A stretch of DNA of 64,000 bases from Adiantum capillus-veneris (taxonomy: Eukaryota; Streptophyta; Polypodiopsida; Polypodiales; Pteridaceae). The position numbers and the translations under genes were made by a program. The notes under the pieces are model-generated. The model was not told the origin of the DNA, made no database searches, and saw only the letters and a list, made by a program, of their open reading frames with translations. The stretch lies in assembly GCA_014529385.2 (NCBI GenBank), contig CM043949.1, forward strand, positions 150,224,428 to 150,288,427, written 5' to 3'. Of the stretch, positions 55,011 to 64,000 are shown piece by piece (within the stretch, counting starts at the first letter, position 1; every line of letters starts with the position of its first letter).

Positions 55011-56333
55011 CTACCATACATCCCGCACCGACTTTTGTCCAGACAAGGTAAGGTTCACCTCTTACAAACTTGAAAAGATATTATTACAATCATTGATATG
55101 GTTCTCCACATGCTTTTTCCACCACCTCAAGTCTAGAGCCACATCTGTATCGGTTACATCACATCCTTGGATTGGCACATCATCAAGGAGAGGCATTGTA
55201 GTTTGAGATATGAATTCATGTAGGACTTTTCTCATACCATTCATCACATGCGCAAATGAATTAGTTTCTCCCTGGGGTAAGGTGCTCATTCTTCCTAGAC
55301 CCAAAGGTATCCTCATGGTAGACAGGTCCATGCTTTCCATTGCTAGTTGGAATTGATCATCCCCTGAGTATAAATCCCCCATAGAATATATTGCCCTTCC
55401 TACAAATGCCTCTACAAACTCATCTACTATCGGTCTTGTACCCACATTTCTAATGGTAACCTTGTTCACAAGTTGCATATCCTATATAAAGCGTAGATAA
55501 CCATTTTTCTTTGGAACTCTAAACCATGACACCTGTTTAAATATAGAGAACAAGAAGGCTCCAAAATACCATATTGATCTTTTTAGTAAGCAACTAATTG
55601 AATTTTGACAAATGGGTCTTTGGAACTGAAATATGCCTCAAGTTTTGAAGTACATGAGGGATAGTGAAGAGCACCATAGGAGCAACAATGGATGGATCAA
55701 CACACCCTATCTCATGCGGCTCAGATGAAAAAGTCTTTCCATGTTTTGGCAAGCATTCCTTCAAAAAATACTCTTTCAACATCTATCGAATTGTCCTTGC
55801 AACCAATCTTTAACTCCTTCAAAGTATCATGTGTAAACTTATGTCCAATATTGCTTGGCTCACAAAGATTAGGTTGAAAAGCAACTTGATCCATCTTATC
55901 CATACACTCTTTTTGTAGAGGTAATGCCTTTGGTTTCACTTTCTTTGCCACAGACTTGTACTTGGTCTCCACTCATACATCAACACCTTGAGAATTTTTG
56001 AAATCCTCAATGACTTTGTACATTCCCATATGCAAATTTCAATCCACTAAAGACTCCAAGTCTTCTATACTATCCACAAACGAACACTCATCAAACACAC
56101 CTGCAACACACCTGCAATGCATTCACCATTCTCTAGCAGACCATTCATCTTAAAACCTCTTTGTACACTATTTACATGTTTTCATTCACCCCTCTTTAAG
56201 TCCTCACACTTTGTAAAATCAATAGATCCATAGTCTCTTAATCCTACAAAACTTGTAGAAAATGTTTTCTTTGCATATACATCATGTGAGAGCTTTTTCT
56301 TCTTGTACTACTGTAATCCTACTCTACAATGGG
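55011..56333 (-). pseudogene. pol: Element F reverse transcriptase, truncated at its 5' side
   Basis: Minus ORFs 55721-55972, 55594-55782 and 55062-55478 follow G residue for residue: VAKKVKPKALPLQ, FEGMLAKTWKDF, SEPHEIGCVDPSIVAPM, VNKVTIRNVGTRPIVDEFVEAF, YSMGDLYSGDDQFQLAMES, LPQGETNSFAHVMNGMRK, T-M-P-L-L-D-D (catalytic pair present). Pre-RT sequence can be followed to 56333, where the homology stops at a point equal to about 60640 in G. Gag, protease and the 5' LTR of F are therefore absent, replaced by fragment H. Confidence 0.8.
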
Positions 56334-57690
56334 ACGTTGTCGTGCTGTGACACGTACATAGTGGGAACGCATGCTACAAGATCTATCTTGTAACTTTTTA
56401 ATTACATAATTATATTTCTTATAATGTACATATGTATATCTAAGTATAATAATAAGTTTTCTATCTCATCCTATTATTTATCTCAAGGGTAACGTATTCT
56501 TACTTTACCAATCAAAAAGTACTATGAGAAAAGTGTCAATAGCTCCATCTCTTTAACTTTGGGCAATAAGCATTGATTCTTTCTTTCTACTATCTCATTA
56601 TTATCTCACACCCTAGCTAGATCCTATATCTAGAGTAATTTCCAATATATATATTCTATGTATTTTTCTTATATTTCTTTTTAAATAGCTACTAGGAGGG
56701 AATCAAATCCTAGTGGGACACTAGGTGGCAACATTTCAAAGATACACTTTTTTTAATTCATTATTACAATCATGATTACAAAATGTCGTCAAGGAGCAAT
56801 GTCATGCTTTCATATTGCATGAGGTGTCCATTGGAATCAAATGAAACTCTAGGCTAAGGGGACCACAAGAAGACTATTGCTGCCAAAATTGTACCCTATT
56901 TTGTTGATTTTTTTACACAAGGTTCCAATCCGAATTGGAAGATACATAAAAAATGGAAGTTGTAGATAATGATGATTTTTCTGCCCATATTTTTACTTTT
57001 TTATTTGGAGCCGCGGTTGAGGATATATGTTCAAACTAATGGACCCCAGTCTGTCCACATCATGCAGGGACAACTCATTTCCAACTTTTCCAGTTTCTAT
57101 TCACACTGGCTCTTCTCTTCTTGTGTAAACCCTTGGGGGTTCCCCTCACCTGTAAAAGGGGACCTCTTCTTCCTTGAAAACCATTGAAACATTCAAACCA
57201 TTGATGAGAAGAATTCATGAGGGAGTGAGTAGTAATGCTTAATAGTACTTAGCCATCAACATAAGCCTAAACCTACACTTTCTCCTAGAGGAAGACTAGC
57301 CATTCTTGTAAGCTATCCTTGGAAGATCAACTTTAATTGAAGAAGGTCTTGGATTTGGTGTATCAGTCAAAGTTGAATTCTTCCCTCTTCTTCTCTCTCC
57401 ATCAAAAATGGTGTCAAAGGGTTTGACAAGTAAGATGTGTTCTACATTGATATTTTGTTGATTTCTTGTTGTTTTCTTTTCCATATCTAATCCAACATAT
57501 ATATATCTAATCTCATCTGATTAACCACAACTATCTCTCTCACTCTTAAAAATTCATTCTCTCTACAAATTCTAGGTTCTCCTTCTACAGGTTCTCCTTC
57601 TACAATATCCTTATTGCCTACAAGCAAGAATAGGGCTTGGGAGGGAAACTTCTCATCGCTTCACTTCTCTCATATTTACATTTCTCACAT
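56334..57690 (+). mobile_element. Fragment H: diverged A/B-lineage LTR
   Basis: No close partner, but order and short blocks match the element B LTR: GGGGACCAC (56858), a CCAATCCGAATTGGAAG element (56925) for CCACTCCGAATTTGGAG, GGACCCCAGT..TCC...CATGCAG (57041) for GGACCCCAGTTTTCCCATGCTATGCAG, TGTAAAAGGGGACC (57151) for the TATA region, and GGATTTGGTGTATCAG (57352). A short ATG frame (57408) again ends at a donor-like A-GTAAGA (57430), but its phase differs from B. The LTR end and primer site were not found. Confidence 0.45.
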
Positions 57691-57700
57691 ACTATCCTAG

Positions 57701-57919
57701 ATGAATAATCCACATGATGAGAATTTCTATCGCTTCCACTCTGTGCCATCTATTAGATTTAACGTATGGATTAGCCGTAAAATACACTTTCAAAAATGTA
57801 TAGTGTTTCTCTTTGGTCCAGAAAAGCTCAATAAAATACTTCTTTCACCGGATCCCATCATACTACCTCTTATAGACTATAACTTTTCTTTTGACTTAAG
57901 TGTAGTTATCTTGCTATGA
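57701..57919 (+). CDS. Small accessory protein b-type (72 aa), fragment H
   Basis: Intact. Aligns with B ORF b over its full length: RFNVWISRKIHFQK against RINVAISRKIHFQQ, FLFG against FMFG, SPDPIILPLIDY against SPNPVILPLINY, and S-F-D-L-x-V-V-I-L-L at the stop. It precedes the a-type ORF and overlaps its start by ATGA. An intact frame in otherwise unrecognisable DNA, about half identical to its counterpart in B, is good evidence of selection on the protein. Confidence 0.75.
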   Translation: MNNPHDENFYRFHSVPSIRFNVWISRKIHFQKCIVFLFGPEKLNKILLSPDPIILPLIDYNFSFDLSVVILL

Positions 57920-58128
57920 ACCAAGAGGATTTGTACACACAATTAATCCCAATCACTAGACAAAATATATATATTATGGTAAGCACAAAACTACAATTCC
58001 AAAGAACAATTCTTAGCCTGTTTGGTCGGCAAAGATTGAACGCCATTAACTCCTCTATTAACCCTTTCATATTACCTATGATACATTATGACCATAGCCT
58101 TGATGTTTTCATTTTTGTGTTGTTTTGA
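57916..58128 (+). CDS. Small accessory protein a-type (70 aa), fragment H
   Basis: Intact. Closest relative is B ORF a (VSTKLQFQR, NPFILP, S-L-D-V-x-I-F-V-L-F). The gene order is b then a, the reverse of element B, and the ATGA overlap with the b-type ORF would allow reinitiation or coupled translation. The sequence after its stop belongs to element G, so whatever followed in H (c/d, gag) is lost. Confidence 0.75.
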   Translation: MNQEDLYTQLIPITRQNIYIMVSTKLQFQRTILSLFGRQRLNAINSSINPFILPMIHYDHSLDVFIFVLF

Positions 58129-58129
58129 T

Positions 58130-58380
58130 ATTCTCTTTTGTGTTCTTTCTTTATGTGTGTGAGTACAAGAGAGAAAGAATGAAGCTTCTTTGATTGCACT
58201 TCCTTCCAAACCCTATACTATATGGCATCTATGGTTTAACTCCTTCATATAGTTTTTGGAGTTCTCTCACAAACTCTCACAACCAAAAGCCCGGTGCTTT
58301 CCTGGCAAGACCACAAATTTCTCGACATATTTTTGGCAAACCGGACGTGAATCTGCCAGTGTGAGAGTTTTTGGGTAACC
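58130..58380 (+). mobile_element. End of element G 5' LTR and leader
   Basis: The last part resembles the end of the element F LTR (AAGCCCGGTGCTTTCCTGG, then CTCGACA at 58321-58327). TGGCAAACCGGACGTG from 58334 is in primer-site position. Where the LTR begins is unclear because fragment H abuts it. Confidence 0.45.
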
Positions 58381-60005
58381 ATGGATGATCATGTTGAGCA
58401 ACCGGGTATGCATTTTGACCCAGCAACAATGCAAATGTTTCAAGCGTTTGCAATGTTCATGCAACAACAACATGCCAGGGAGATTTCAGAACCAAATCCA
58501 TACAAGCGGTTGTCAATAGAATGGATCAGCTCAAAGGAAAAGATGTAACCAAGTATCTACGCGAGTATGTGAAGGAGATGGAGCTGCATCGCGTGTCATA
58601 AGGTGAGATGATTCAAAGCTTTGAGCTAGTTGTTACTCCAGAAATTAGGGAACATGTTAGGGGAATGAAAGATGGGCATGGGAGAAACTCGGAAGAACTA
58701 AAAGTAGCTTTGAAGGAGGAATATTACATGGAGGACTCTGGGAGAGTAACCAAAAGGACATTCTTAGAATGGGTAGTCAAGCCAAAGCAAGGACTATAAA
58801 AAATAGACCTATTTAGGGAATTTGAGTGGTGCTATGCACAACTCACCAGGACAGAAAGGGCCACACTACATGCAGAGAAGACAGATCTTTTCTTACAAGC
58901 TGCAGGTAAAGAGTTTCAAGAAAATCTGGAGCAACAAAGAAGAAGGGACAAGATGGTAGTAAACACTGCAAGTCCTTCCACCTCAACTTCTGACAAAATG
59001 GTAAATCCTACTTTTATCGCTCCTAGGTTTGATGATTCCATGCTAGATGAACTTGTGAAGGGAATGTGTGACTTGAAGTTGAAGCTTGCAAAGCTTGAAG
59101 AAAAAGGACAATCATCAGGGCCACTTCCTAGGCAGAGACAACATCCCAAAGAAGGGTTTGTTAATAGATGTATTTGGTGTGATAGTAAAGACCGTGTAAG
59201 AAGGGATTGTGATGATTTTAGTGATGCTTTGTCAAAAGATTTTGTCTTTTTTAAGGATGGTAAAATCCACTTAAGAGAGACAGGTCTACCGTTGAGAACT
59301 AACTTTGGGAAGGAGGGAATGCAAACCTTAGTTGAAGATATGTAAACTAACCATGCCACCTCTTCAGTTGAGGCAGCTACTTATGGAGTAAAAATTGAGC
59401 ATCTTAGTGATGAAGAGGTGAGTGACCATCATGGTCAAATTTGGCCAAATGTCATGCAATTACCTAAAAAGGGAAAGCTTACAAAAGAGATTCTACATGA
59501 AGCAAGTGATTGCATACGTCTAGAAACAGGATGGAATGATCAAGTGGACTCATTGTCAGTGCATGCCTACATTACAAACTGCCAACAAAATGAGGCTATT
59601 GTAGAAGAGAAGCCCAGACATGAGAATGCTAATGAAGGGCCATCAAAAAGAGCTTCTAGAAGTGGGGGTAGAAGCAACTCAATGCCTTCTCAAACACCCT
59701 TGACACACGGAGCATCTCCACCTGAAGTACTCATGGAGGAGTCTACAATAGGAAAGAAGAAAGAGCCAACAAAAGGTAAGACAAAAGGCCCAACTTATAA
59801 ACTACAATTTGATATTGAGGGTGCTAAAGATTTAAAGAAAGTCTTGGAGGAAAGGATCTTGAATAGCAAGATTGAGTTTACTCTGGGAGAGTTGGCATTG
59901 CAAAGCGTGAATTCCATGAGGAGATCATTGACATCATCAAGAGGAAGAGGAAAACACTTGCTGAATTTTCTCATCCACAGGTTGAAGGGGAAACCTTAAA
60001 GACAC
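58381..60005 (+). pseudogene. gag: Element G gag, broken
   Basis: ATG 58381 opens MDDHVEQPGMHFDP and a Gln/Met-rich stretch. The frame shifts near 58510 and reads DQLKGKDVTKYLREYVKEMELHRVS. Stops at 58599 and 58797 follow, then FREFEWCYAQLTRTERATLHAEK, a Ser/Thr-rich spacer, and a knuckle C-I-W-C-x4-R-x4-C at 59169-59210 in which the usual His is Arg. After it comes VFFKDGKIHLRETGLPLRTNFGKEGM, a block known from this gypsy family. A TAA at about 59343 and a charged linker (59418-59999) complete the region. This is a different gag type from A/B. Confidence 0.75.
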
Positions 60006-60010
60006 AAGGG

Positions 60011-60648
60011 ATGCAGTTGCAAAATAAGGAGGATGATGCAGCTGTGGTAGGATCTAGTGGGAGAGTGAAGCAAGTGCAGTTCTCAAATGATGATGAAGAA
60101 GTTGAAGCTATTCCTAGGAGCTACTATTCACGAACTCACTGGGCAAGGGCTACTACAGAAACTTTGGTCAAAGTAGGTGATCTTGAAGAGCCATTTTTTG
60201 CCTTGATTGACCATGTTTAAGAAATAAACATAATGTCAAAGAGCCTCTACAACAAGTGCAAATGGCCGGTGGACACAAATCATGGTTGGATGGAAAAAGT
60301 GGCAAACAATTATCCGGTGAATTGTATGGAGCATGTCCAGGTGTGAAGGTGACAATAGGTGATGTAAAGATTGACCAAAACTTCTTTGTACAGGATACAT
60401 GTTCATATCATCTCATTATTGGACAGCCCTACATTGTGGGAGTTCGAATGGGAACAAAGGTAATGGAAGATGGTTCAGCATATGCTAGGATACGCAGCAA
60501 AGATGGTAAACGTGATGTCCAATTTCTCACAATTTGTGTAAGCCGTGAAAGAGATCGTGACAACCTTAGAGAACATCCTCTACCAAAGGTGAGCAAAGAG
60601 TTTCATGACCATAGGAAAATGATGGGTTTTGGCTACATACCATTGTAA
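60011..60648 (+). pseudogene. Element G protease, broken
   Basis: Frames 60011-60220 and 60256-60648 join into a retropepsin-like domain: FFALIDHV with a stop next (by analogy a D-H-G-S active-site variant; both following codons are damaged at 60214-60220), then EINIMSKSLYNK, LYGACPGVKVTIGDVKIDQNFFV, YHLIIGQPYI and VQFLTICVSRERDRDNLREHPLP. It ends at TAA 60646, before the pre-RT segment. Confidence 0.7.
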
Positions 60649-62189
60649 AGTGGGATTGCAGTGGTACAAAAAGAAAAAGGGTCTCGCCTGATCCAAAAAT
60701 AGGTGAAACTTTCTGAACGGGCTCCTTGGTAACAAAGAATGGATCAATATGTTTTACAAAACTTGAAGATTTGAAGAGATGTGAGAGGAAATATGTACAT
60801 AATGTACAAATAGGCATGAAAAAGAGTGGGTTGCTAGAGCCTACTGAAAATGTTTTGGGTTTGTGTGAACAAGTTTCTTTTGTAGATACTATGGGTGAGA
60901 TTGATGCTATAATGGGGTCTAGTTTGCATCTTGAAAATGAAGTTTGCTCTATGAAAATGTATCAAGTAATAGAAGCCTTTAAAGAAAACCAAACAGTTGG
61001 CCCAGAAGTCCATGTTGAAACTAAATACAATAGTGTAGCAAAGATGGTGAAACCAGTAGCTTTACCCTTACCACCCAATAACAGGGAAAAGATTGATCAA
61101 GCTTCTTTTCAACCAAGTTTAAGGAATCCTAAAAAGATTGGGCATACCTTCATAAAGGAGTCTTTCCAAGAGTTGCAGATTGGTCGCAAGGAGTTTCTAA
61201 CACAGGAGGAGACAAAGTGCTTCAAAGAAATGCTTTCAAAGCATGGTAAGGATTTTGCATTTGAGCCACATGAGATAGGATATGTTGATCCTTCTATTGT
61301 AGCTCATATGTTAATTTTCACAATACCTCATGTGCCTTGGAATTTGCGGCCTATTATGGTTCCAAAGGCTCATTTGCCAAAGTTAGTAGAGCTATTGAAT
61401 GAGAAAATCAAAATGGGAACCTTGGAGCCTTCTTGTGCTCCATACTCAAACAGGTGGTTCACAATTCCAAAGAAGAATGGTTCTCTACGCTTCATCCAAG
61501 ATATGCAACCAGTGAACAAGGTGACAATTAGAAATGTAGCTGGTACAGGTCCAATTGTGGATGAATTTGTAGAGGCGTTTTCATGGAGGGAAATCTACTC
61601 AATGGGGGATCTCTACTCAGGGTATGATCAATTTCAGCTTGCAATAAAAAGAAGACACTTGACAACCATGAGGAAACCTTTGGGTTTGGTAAGGATGTGT
61701 ACCTTGCCACAGGGAACAACCAACTCAGTTGCACATATGATGAATGGGATGAATAAAGTCTTACGTGACTTTATTACTTAAATCACAATGCCTTTCTTTG
61801 ATGATTTTTCTATCAAAGGATGTGAAGAAAGTGACAAAGATGAAGCTTTGGATCTCAAGAGATGTCGCAGGTTTGTGGTAAATCACATAAATGATTGTGA
61901 TAAAATTTTGTCTAGGCTGGAACAAGTGAATCTTACATTGTCAGGGAAAAAGTCTATGTTTGGTGTCAATGAAGTGCTCATTGTGGGGCACATGTGCGGA
62001 CCATATGGTAGGAAACCTTGTCCAACAAAGGTAGATGCCATCCAAAGAATGAAAGAAACGTGCACTAGCATCGCTAAGGTTAGAAGGTTCCTCGGATCAT
62101 GTGACTTTTATGTTATTTGGATTCCACATTATGCACATGTAGCTCATCCACTTTATCAACTGCTTAGAAAGAATCAAAAGTTTAAATGA
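60649..62189 (+). pseudogene. pol: Element G reverse transcriptase
   Basis: ORF 60726-61781 holds the pre-RT region, then PHVPWNLRPIMVPKAHL, RWFTIPKKNGSLRFIQD, VNKVTIRNVAGTGPIVDEFVEAF, YSMGDLYSGYDQFQL, LPQGTTNSVAHMMNGM. It stops at TAA 61779, where F reads Gln, one base from a sense codon. The next ORF (61788-62189) continues with M-P-F-F-D-D (catalytic Asp pair), IKGCEESDKDE, LSGKKSMFGVNEVLIVGH, RRFLGSCDFYVIWIPHYAHVA. Only that stop separates the two parts. Confidence 0.85.
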
Positions 62190-62880
62190 CACAAGCACAT
62201 GTAAAAGCCATGAGATAGCTAAAAGAGTTGCTTTAGTCATCACCAACTTTGAGAAAGGTAGACTATGAGTGTGAAAGGCCAGTAATTATGACAGTAGACA
62301 CCACTCCTACAGGGATTGGATGGGCAATAGGGCAAGATGAAAAAGAAGGACAAGGGTATGTGGTAAGATTTGGAGCAAAGGTACTAAGTGCTCGCCAAAG
62401 AAACTAATTAAAAATAAAGAGAGAGTTATGGGGTATGGTTACAGCCTTAAAAAGTAGGAAAGAGTACCTAATTGGTGCATTTGTGGTTGTAGAAACAGAT
62501 TGTCTACCACTTCTCGGGATGATTACGAGTTGCTCAACGCCAGACATTGCTATGTTTCAATGGATTACATACATTAAGTCCTTAAATCCTGAGTTTAAGC
62601 ACATTGCAGGTAAAGACAATACAGTGGCAGATATGCTATCAAGGGAAAGATATGAAGGTAAGTCACAGATGATTGACAAGGGAGATGATGTAGGCACAAA
62701 GTTCTATTCTATCTCTCATGTCAAAGGTAACAATGTCTATATAACTAATCTACTTGAATCATTCTTGAAAGAGCTTTATGAAGGCGATTGGATTTTTATT
62801 GGAATCTATTTGAGTACTCTAGCAAAAAAGGATGATTGGTCTGAACAAGAATTTAGGAGGATATGTAGGAAAGCATAAGG
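62190..62880 (+). pseudogene. pol: Element G RNase H
   Basis: Starts in broken frame (DTTPTGIGWAIGQD near 62300). It continues in ORF 62435-62878: ALKSRKEYLIGAFVVVETDCLPLLGMI, FKHIAGKDNTVADMLSR, then the linker STLAKKDDWSEQEFRRICRKA. Collinear with F at 54339-54932. Confidence 0.8.
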
Positions 62881-64000
62881 GTATTTTTTGAGGGATGGTT
62901 ACTTGTGGAAGCATCCTAAACAAAAGGGTGCTACACCACAATGGGTTATATGTAAAAAAGAGACTCAAGTAAAGCTCATGCAAGAGTTTCATGAGAGTCT
63001 ATAGGCTGGACATAGGGGTGTGTGGGAAACCTTCTCCAAGTTGAAAGAAAAATACTGGTGGAAGGGTATGTATAAAGATGTATCTCAATTTGTAGAGTCA
63101 TGTAACTTGTCAAATGTGTTCAAATGTCCGACATTGTGATGGATTGCACCCTACCTATCCACTAGCCATGCACTATAAATAGGTTGTGGATCTAGTCACA
63201 ATGCCTTTAGGACTCTTACAGATGAGATTCTTAGTTCTTGCACGAGAGGACAGTAAGAGCTAAAACCACAGAAGCTGTGTGCAAATTCCTTCTTGATGAA
63301 GTGATTTGCCGTTATGCTTGTGTGGGAAAGATCACTGCAGAGACAGAGGTGAACTAGATGCCGAAGAAGCAAGGGAGTTATTTTCCAGATTAGGAATCAA
63401 GCTTTCTCTTACTATAGCTTACAACCCTGAAGGCAATGGAAAGAGTGAAAGAGGGCATCCTCCTATCATCAAAGCTTTGGCCACAAGGCTTGCAAATGAA
63501 GAGTTGACAAGTGTCCAAAATTGTTACCATATACTTTATGGACTGATCGTACAACACGTAGCTCACTAACTGGCTACATGCCTGCGGAGCTAATGTATGG
63601 TCAAAAGCCAGTGATACCGATTGAAGATACAATTCCCACATGGAATGTACTACCTTGGCAAGAGGGGCTTAGCAGGGAAGATCTCCTTGCATTGCGCATA
63701 AGGCAACTAGAGAGAAGACCTGGAGACATTAAGACTGCAAAAGAACGACTCAAAAATGCAAGAGTGAAAAACAAGAACTACTTTGATAAGCAACATCGGC
63801 TCACGAGCAAAGCAATTGACAAAGGTGACTGGGTTTTAGTATATAATAGTAGCCTTCATAATTGGCACACAGTCATGCGTAAGTTTTCAAAAAGATGGTT
63901 TGGAGCATATGTTGTAAAGCATGTACATGAAAATTCTACTTACAGCTTGTCAAAACTAGATGGTGCAAAAGTAAAGATTCCCATCGCAGGAAAAAGGATC
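62881..64000 (+). pseudogene. pol: Element G integrase, running off the window
   Basis: Zinc region: GYFLRDGYLWKHPKQ, FHESL-stop-AGHRG (about 62990-63015), KYWWKGMYKDVSQFVESC. The core is degraded: KTTEAVCKFLLDEVICRY (about 63262-63315) and ELDAEEARELFSRLGIKLSLT in another frame (63355), then AYNPEGNGKSERGHPPIIKAL. From ATG 63593 the frame is open to the window end: MYGQKPVIPIEDTIPTWN, LERRPGDIKTAKERL, RWFGAYVVKHV, KVKIPIAGKRI. At least three frame changes. Confidence 0.8.

Noticed and set aside
57408-57435. H mini-exon as direct confirmation of the LTR splicing model
   Set aside because: A donor-like GTAAGA follows an ATG there, but the codon phase differs from B and no in-frame acceptor before the H small ORFs was found. 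It neither confirms nor excludes the model.

Overview
This window looks like intergenic DNA from a large plant nuclear genome, made almost entirely of nested LTR retrotransposons. The evidence is Ty3/gypsy pol genes with a second RNase H domain between the RT-linked RNase H and the integrase (a feature of the plant Tat lineage), a Ty1/copia element with an initiator-Met-tRNA primer site, a 263-bp MITE, long CT/CA/C tracts, and no recognisable intact host gene. A fern, lycophyte or gymnosperm would fit, but I cannot name the species. All calls come from reading the sequence; no database was searched.

Layout. 1-9368: the 3' part of a decayed plus-strand gypsy element (A), interrupted by a 1.3-kb TIR transposon and ending in a microsatellite-rich LTR. 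9369-13373: unassigned DNA with one decayed minus-strand gene fragment. 13374-17217: internally deleted minus-strand relative (E). 17218-19309 plus 53756-56333: one minus-strand gypsy element of another family (F), split in its integrase by element D. D (19310-53755, minus, perfect CACGA target duplication) has a tRNA-Asp-type primer site but, instead of gag-pol, three ORFs with charged and coiled-coil regions, plus a palindrome-punctuated repeat. Inside D lies minus-strand gypsy C (about 25257-50250). C is itself interrupted by plus-strand element B (25450-37756), a 2.7-kb solo-LTR-like block (40489-43203) and a copia element (44546-49654, perfect CCCTT duplication). The nest is therefore F > D > C > {B, LTR block, copia}. 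56334-58128: fragment H, a diverged LTR of the A/B lineage with two small ORFs. 58130-64000: plus-strand element G, of F's family, running off the window.

The most interesting unit is B. Its LTRs differ at only about 15 places by eye. Between its primer-binding site and gag it carries four short ORFs that form two paralogous pairs: a/b (70 and 72 aa) and c/d (about 150-160 aa). ORFs a and b are recognisably conserved in fragment H, where their order is swapped and they overlap by ATGA, and b is also present in element A. ORFs c and d have no ATG of their own. Each follows a good 3' splice-site sequence, and both are in frame with a six-codon ATG mini-exon in the LTR that ends at a GTAAGT donor. 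This suggests an element that makes accessory proteins by alternative splicing from its LTR, as complex retroviruses do. The functions of a-d are unknown; the N-termini of c and d faintly resemble an F-box.

Within B the expected order is: LTR promoter, spliced accessory mRNAs (c, d), unspliced RNA carrying a/b, then gag-PR, RT-RNase H, second RNase H, integrase, polypurine tract, LTR. Three single-base frameshifts break its gag-pol. They are either recent mutations or assembly errors.
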